From positions 1 through 14,769 of the forward strand of contig JANXEC010000001.1 of assembly GCA_025058915.1 (NCBI GenBank): a stretch of 14,769 nucleotides of DNA, in the 5' to 3' direction. Shown here piece by piece: positions 12,779 through 14,769 of the stretch. Below the pieces are notes generated by a model. The model was not told the origin of the DNA. It was given only the letters and a program-made list of their open reading frames with translations, and did not search any database. Source of the stretch: Microcaldota archaeon. Lineage in GTDB: Archaea > Micrarchaeota > Micrarchaeia > Anstonellales > J096. The translations under genes and the position numbers were made by a program. Positions within the stretch are counted from its first letter, which is position 1. Each line of letters starts with the position of its first letter.

Positions 12779-13425
12779 CTCTCAACAATACCCTCTGTGT
12801 CTATATGAAATGCTCTGCCTATATTATATACATCTCTCCTCAACAGTTCCATTCCCATATCTGTGTTAACTCTAGTGGCCTGACCGAAATCTATCATATA
12901 TATTCTATCCCCAACCAATATGTTGTATTCACTCAGATCTCCATGAACATATCCTGCTCGGAACAGTTGATACACCATATCGATAATAACCTCAAACCAT
13001 TTCATATCTCTATCTATCACACTATGGAGCTGTGGATATGGAATTCCATTATCTCCCAGAAAATCCATAACAACTATATTATCCTCTCTGTATATTGGTT
13101 TTGGTACATTCTGTATTATTGAATACGCTATTTCTAGCATTTTGTACTCTCTAGCCGCATACGCGGATGCTATCTCAAAATCATCCCCTCTCTGATTGTC
13201 AATGTATTTGTGTCTGGAATTAAAGAATTTGCTTGTCTCTGGTTTGTAGATCTTTATGGCTCTCCATTCCTCATCTCTGTTTGCAACGAACACGGCAGCC
13301 TCCTTACCTTCAGATATCTTACCAACTATCCGATTCACTATACCTTTCTTCAATATCCTAGCAAGAGTCTTTAGGCTTCTCCTATCAAACACTAGGCTCT
13401 CTATCTCCCTATCTTCCCATGGCAT
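12757..13425 (-). CDS. rio1: RIO1-family serine protein kinase/ATPase
   Basis: A 222-residue protein needed in late 30S subunit maturation. The nucleotide loop ISEGKEAAVFV (37-47), the ATP-binding Lys58 in RAIKIYK, the RIO1 insert YIDNQRGDDF (74-83) and AREYKML (91-97), the catalytic HGDLSEYNILV (161-171), and the metal-binding IDFGQA (178-183) are all present. ELLRRDVYNI at 193-202 supports RIO1 over RIO2, and there is no N-terminal winged helix. It lies between a glycosyltransferase and UbiA, overlapping both. Confidence 0.92.
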   Translation of the reverse strand: MPWEDREIESLVFDRRSLKTLARILKKGIVNRIVGKISEGKEAAVFVANRDEEWRAIKIYKPETSKFFNSRHKYIDNQRGDDFEIASAYAAREYKMLEIAYSIIQNVPKPIYREDNIVVMDFLGDNGIPYPQLHSVIDRDMKWFEVIIDMVYQLFRAGYVHGDLSEYNILVGDRIYMIDFGQATRVNTDMGMELLRRDVYNIGRAFHIDTEGIVERWISEES

Positions 13426-14386
13426 CTCTATACACCTCTATAGTCTTCTTTGCAACTCTCTTCCATGAGAGTTCCTGAAGTTTCTCTCTAGCTTTCCTGA
13501 GTTCATCTCTTAGATCCATACTATCTAATCTCATTATTACCTCACCTATGTTTCTATCTATGATATATTTTCTGTATCCCTCTCCAAATACATACTCTAG
13601 GAACTGAGGAATTTCTCCTACAGGAGTAGCTAGAAATGGTCTCTCTGCAGCTAGACTCTCTAACATAACCATCGGAAATCCTTCGTATCTTGAAGGCAAG
13701 ACTATGTATCTGCTCCTACAGTATACTTCATTTATTCTGTCGTAATCAACCTCCAGGAACCTGACATTCTCTCGTGCTTTTGAGATTAATTGATTTTTGT
13801 ACCCATCCTCATCAGAACCAACAATCTCTATCTCACCAGAATATTCCTCTATTAACCTCTCTATACCTTTGTCTCTATCCAATCTACCTATGTATGTAAC
13901 AATTCGATTGTCTTTGTAAGGATGATTACATCTGAACCTATCCAGATCTACTCCATTGTAGATCAGAGTGTAATTCTTGTGTATTCTCTCTATCTTCCTG
14001 GATACACTTATCACCTTAGCTCTCCTGAGTAGATGAATTGCGAATGCATTGTATATATGGAACAATCTGTGCCTGTCTGGTATTCCATGGATAGTCCACA
14101 CTACTTTCTTCCCTCTTATTATTCCTATGATAGCTCCTATTACAGAGAACAGGTTGGAATATCCATGAACATGGATTATATCATAATCTCCTCTCAGAGC
14201 GGAATCTATAGATTCAATATCAGGTAGAATTCCTGATGATAGACCTGGGATTCGGATGGATTTCCTTGGATTTACCACCTTAACATCCACTCCCTCTTCC
14301 CTCAGAGCATTCACTAAATTGTAGCAATGTACTGCTATTCCGTCCTTGTTAGGATAGTATGTGTGTACAAACATGAGTACCTTCAT
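13409..14386 (-). CDS. Glycosyltransferase family 4
   Basis: A 325-residue GT-B enzyme. The N-terminal acceptor half starts MKVLMFVHTYYPNKDGIAVH, with DIIHVHGYSN at 69-78. The donor half shows IYNGVDLDRF (142-151), YIGRLDRDKGIERLIE (165-180), and the E-x7-E motif in YEGFPMVMLESLA (234-246), followed by PVGEIP. It would transfer a sugar from a nucleotide donor, probably to a surface glycan or lipid. It is a more typical GT4 than the protein at 5881-6822, and the two do not look like recent duplicates. It begins in an ATGA overlap with the winged-helix gene and overlaps RIO1 by 17 bases. Confidence 0.88.
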   Translation of the reverse strand: MKVLMFVHTYYPNKDGIAVHCYNLVNALREEGVDVKVVNPRKSIRIPGLSSGILPDIESIDSALRGDYDIIHVHGYSNLFSVIGAIIGIIRGKKVVWTIHGIPDRHRLFHIYNAFAIHLLRRAKVISVSRKIERIHKNYTLIYNGVDLDRFRCNHPYKDNRIVTYIGRLDRDKGIERLIEEYSGEIEIVGSDEDGYKNQLISKARENVRFLEVDYDRINEVYCRSRYIVLPSRYEGFPMVMLESLAAERPFLATPVGEIPQFLEYVFGEGYRKYIIDRNIGEVIMRLDSMDLRDELRKAREKLQELSWKRVAKKTIEVYRDAMGR

Positions 14387-14769
14387 TGTTGTTGGCTCCT
14401 CACTTCATCAACTATTGCCAACCAACTGTCGGCAATCTTGTTCAGATAATTCCCGAATGTCTTTGACAACGAGACTTTCATCTTTCTCGATTTTTTGTTT
14501 ATATCAACAAACTGTCGTTCTATCTTCACAAGACCAAACATCTTGAGTTTCAATAGGACTTTGCTGTACAGAGTGGCCTTACTTATTCCATTTGCTCTCA
14601 CAAACTCACCGATATCATCACCTGTGATAACCCCTCTTTTCTGTATGAGTAGATTCAGGAACTTTACTGAGATGTCGTAGTACTTTGGACTGATGTTCTG
14701 AGGGAACACAAAGAACAGAATATCGTTCAGAGAGTAGAGGTTCTTGGTTGAATTCTCATTATCATCCTG
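14383..14769 (-). CDS. Winged-helix DNA-binding protein, N-terminus beyond window
   Basis: The minus frame is open from the right edge: 128 residues are visible, and a GTG at 14709 would give 108. Residues corresponding to VITGDDIGEFVRANGISKATLYSKVL look like a helix-turn-helix; they are followed by a short helix and a beta wing (FGLVKIERQFVD, then KKSRKMKVSLSK). A C-terminal helix with Trp (IADSWLAIVDEVR) may mediate dimers. It is probably a transcription regulator; the target cannot be told. It ends in an ATGA overlap with the GT4 gene and is the first visible gene of that operon. Confidence 0.65.
   Translation of the reverse strand, partial: QDDNENSTKNLYSLNDILFFVFPQNISPKYYDISVKFLNLLIQKRGVITGDDIGEFVRANGISKATLYSKVLLKLKMFGLVKIERQFVDINKKSRKMKVSLSKTFGNYLNKIADSWLAIVDEVRSQQQ

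Noticed and set aside
1..14769. CRISPR array, insertion sequence, tRNA or rRNA
   Set aside because: I found no repeated spacers, transposase, terminal inverted repeats or cloverleaf in either strand, and the gaps between genes are too short for them.

Overview
The window is a gene-dense stretch of an archaeal chromosome. It holds archaeal-type translation and transcription genes: uS12, uS7, aEF1A, uS10, eS26, eL44, eS27, aIF2-alpha, Nop10, Rpo7/Rpo4'-type RpoE, Spt4, the RFC small subunit, RIO1 and a Dph6-like diphthamide enzyme. It also has a UbiA enzyme of the ether-lipid type, a class III (pilin-like) signal peptide protein, and TATA-box promoters in front of either leaderless or GGTGA-led genes. 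Arginine is almost always AGA/AGG, isoleucine often ATA, and CpG is scarce, which suits a thermophile. eS26 points towards the TACK/Asgard side or a DPANN lineage that carries it. Several normally invariant residues are changed (uS12, aEF1A, eS27, Nop10, RFC), so a fast-evolving lineage is plausible. I cannot name the phylum from this sequence alone.

Layout. 1-1132 (minus, cut by the left edge) is a RelA/SpoT-like protein, read divergently from a sugar-nucleotide epimerase (1195-2052). 2090-5901 (plus) is a str-like operon: uS12, uS7, Dph6-like, aEF1A, uS10, inorganic pyrophosphatase. In the usual archaeal order EF-2 lies between uS7 and EF1A; here an enzyme that would modify EF-2 lies there instead. 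5881-7775 (minus) holds the RFC small subunit followed by a glycosyltransferase. 7804-8214 (minus) is a class III signal peptide protein. 8238-9275 (minus) is a four-CBS protein whose C-terminus looks like the ribosome hibernation factor HPF/RaiA. 9337-10643 (plus) holds RpoE1, Spt4, eS26 and an unrecognised 101-residue protein. 10677-11977 (plus) holds eL44, eS27, aIF2-alpha and Nop10. 11945-14769 (minus) is one overlapping run: a winged-helix protein cut by the right edge, a GT4 glycosyltransferase, RIO1 and UbiA.

How the genes fit together. Most serve ribosome building, translation factors, transcription elongation and the replication clamp loader. The two most interesting are a probable (p)ppGpp-type synthetase and a probable CBS-sensing ribosome hibernation factor; together they suggest that dormancy or starvation control acts on the same translation machinery. 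That link is my inference. No stretch longer than about 65 bases lacks a gene. I saw no tRNA, rRNA, CRISPR array, insertion sequence or attachment site.
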